Notes under the pieces: generated by a model
What the model was told of the DNA's origin: nothing
What the model saw: the letters and a program-made list of their open reading frames with translations, nothing else
Database searches by the model: none
Position numbers and translations under genes: made by a program
Shown here: in pieces, positions 7,029 to 7,118 of the stretch
Numbering within the stretch: position 1 is the stretch's first letter
Layout: each line of letters begins with the position of its first letter
Source: an uncultured Porphyromonadaceae bacterium
Lineage (GTDB): Bacteria > Bacteroidota > Bacteroidia > Bacteroidales > Muribaculaceae
NCBI GenBank assembly: GCA_900552325.1
Contig: URZG01000115.1
Span: 1-7,118, forward strand
DNA length: 7,118 nt
Reading direction: 5' to 3'

Positions 7029-7118
7029 TCATTTGCGAAGTCCGAGGGTGGAATTTGATTTATACTGCGTCATATCCGACACCACCACCCTTTCGCCGGG
7101 AGAGAGGCCCGACAGTAC
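7029..7118 (-). CDS. C-terminal tail of a periplasmic adaptor (HlyD/MacA-type membrane fusion protein), partial
   Basis: Only the last 29 codons and a TGA stop are in the window; the rest lies beyond position 7118. The tail contains GLSPGERVVVSDM followed by a short polar end finishing GLRK. A 'GL.pGdrVvvSd' strand near the C-terminus is typical of the last beta domain (membrane-proximal domain) of HlyD/MacA/AcrA-like adaptors. In known tripartite pumps this protein is anchored in the inner membrane and bridges the permease and the TolC duct. It lies 35 bases upstream of the ATPase gene on the same strand, which is the usual adaptor-ATPase-permease order. The assignment rests on a short tail plus context, and an RND-type adaptor of the same fold cannot be told apart from this piece alone. 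Confidence 0.8.
   Translation of the reverse strand, partial: VLSGLSPGERVVVSDMTQYKSNSTLGLRK

Overview
The window lies inside one minus-strand operon that reads from high to low coordinates. It encodes a tripartite ABC exporter of the MacB/FtsX type. The host is most likely a member of the Bacteroidales with fairly high GC, for example a Muribaculaceae- or Alistipes-like gut bacterium. This rests on the ATPase sequence (the run ending FFDGRQVQ and the HNEEQA segment look very Bacteroides-like), on AT-rich junctions that mostly lack Shine-Dalgarno sites, and on the TolC-plus-adaptor layout of such loci. The species cannot be named from this window.

Order in the direction of transcription: the C-terminal tail of a HlyD/MacA-type periplasmic adaptor (7118-7029, cut by the window edge); an ABC ATPase of the MacB/LolD class (6993-6322); four consecutive FtsX-like permeases of about 424-430 residues, called here A (6295-5003), B (4984-3710), C (3690-2404) and D (2392-1103); and a TolC-family outer-membrane channel (1099 to beyond position 1). 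Junctions are 3 to 35 bases, nothing lies on the plus strand, and there is no gene-free stretch longer than 35 bases.

The four permeases are not four versions of one gene. A resembles C and B resembles D, so the locus reads ATPase-A-B-C-D, a two-permease cassette present twice in tandem. The two copies are almost equal in length (2586 and 2588 bases). Cytoplasmic and membrane segments are well conserved within each type, while the periplasmic domains have diverged strongly. The C-D copy is visibly richer in A+T than A-B over much of its length.

Working model, partly inference: the single ATPase dimer powers permease pairs (A with B, C with D, or mixed pairs). These act through the adaptor and the TolC-like duct to expel a substrate from the periplasm or inner-membrane outer leaflet to the outside. 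The substrate cannot be read from the sequence. The family handles drugs, peptides, lipids and lipoproteins. The promoter and any regulator lie upstream, beyond position 7118.
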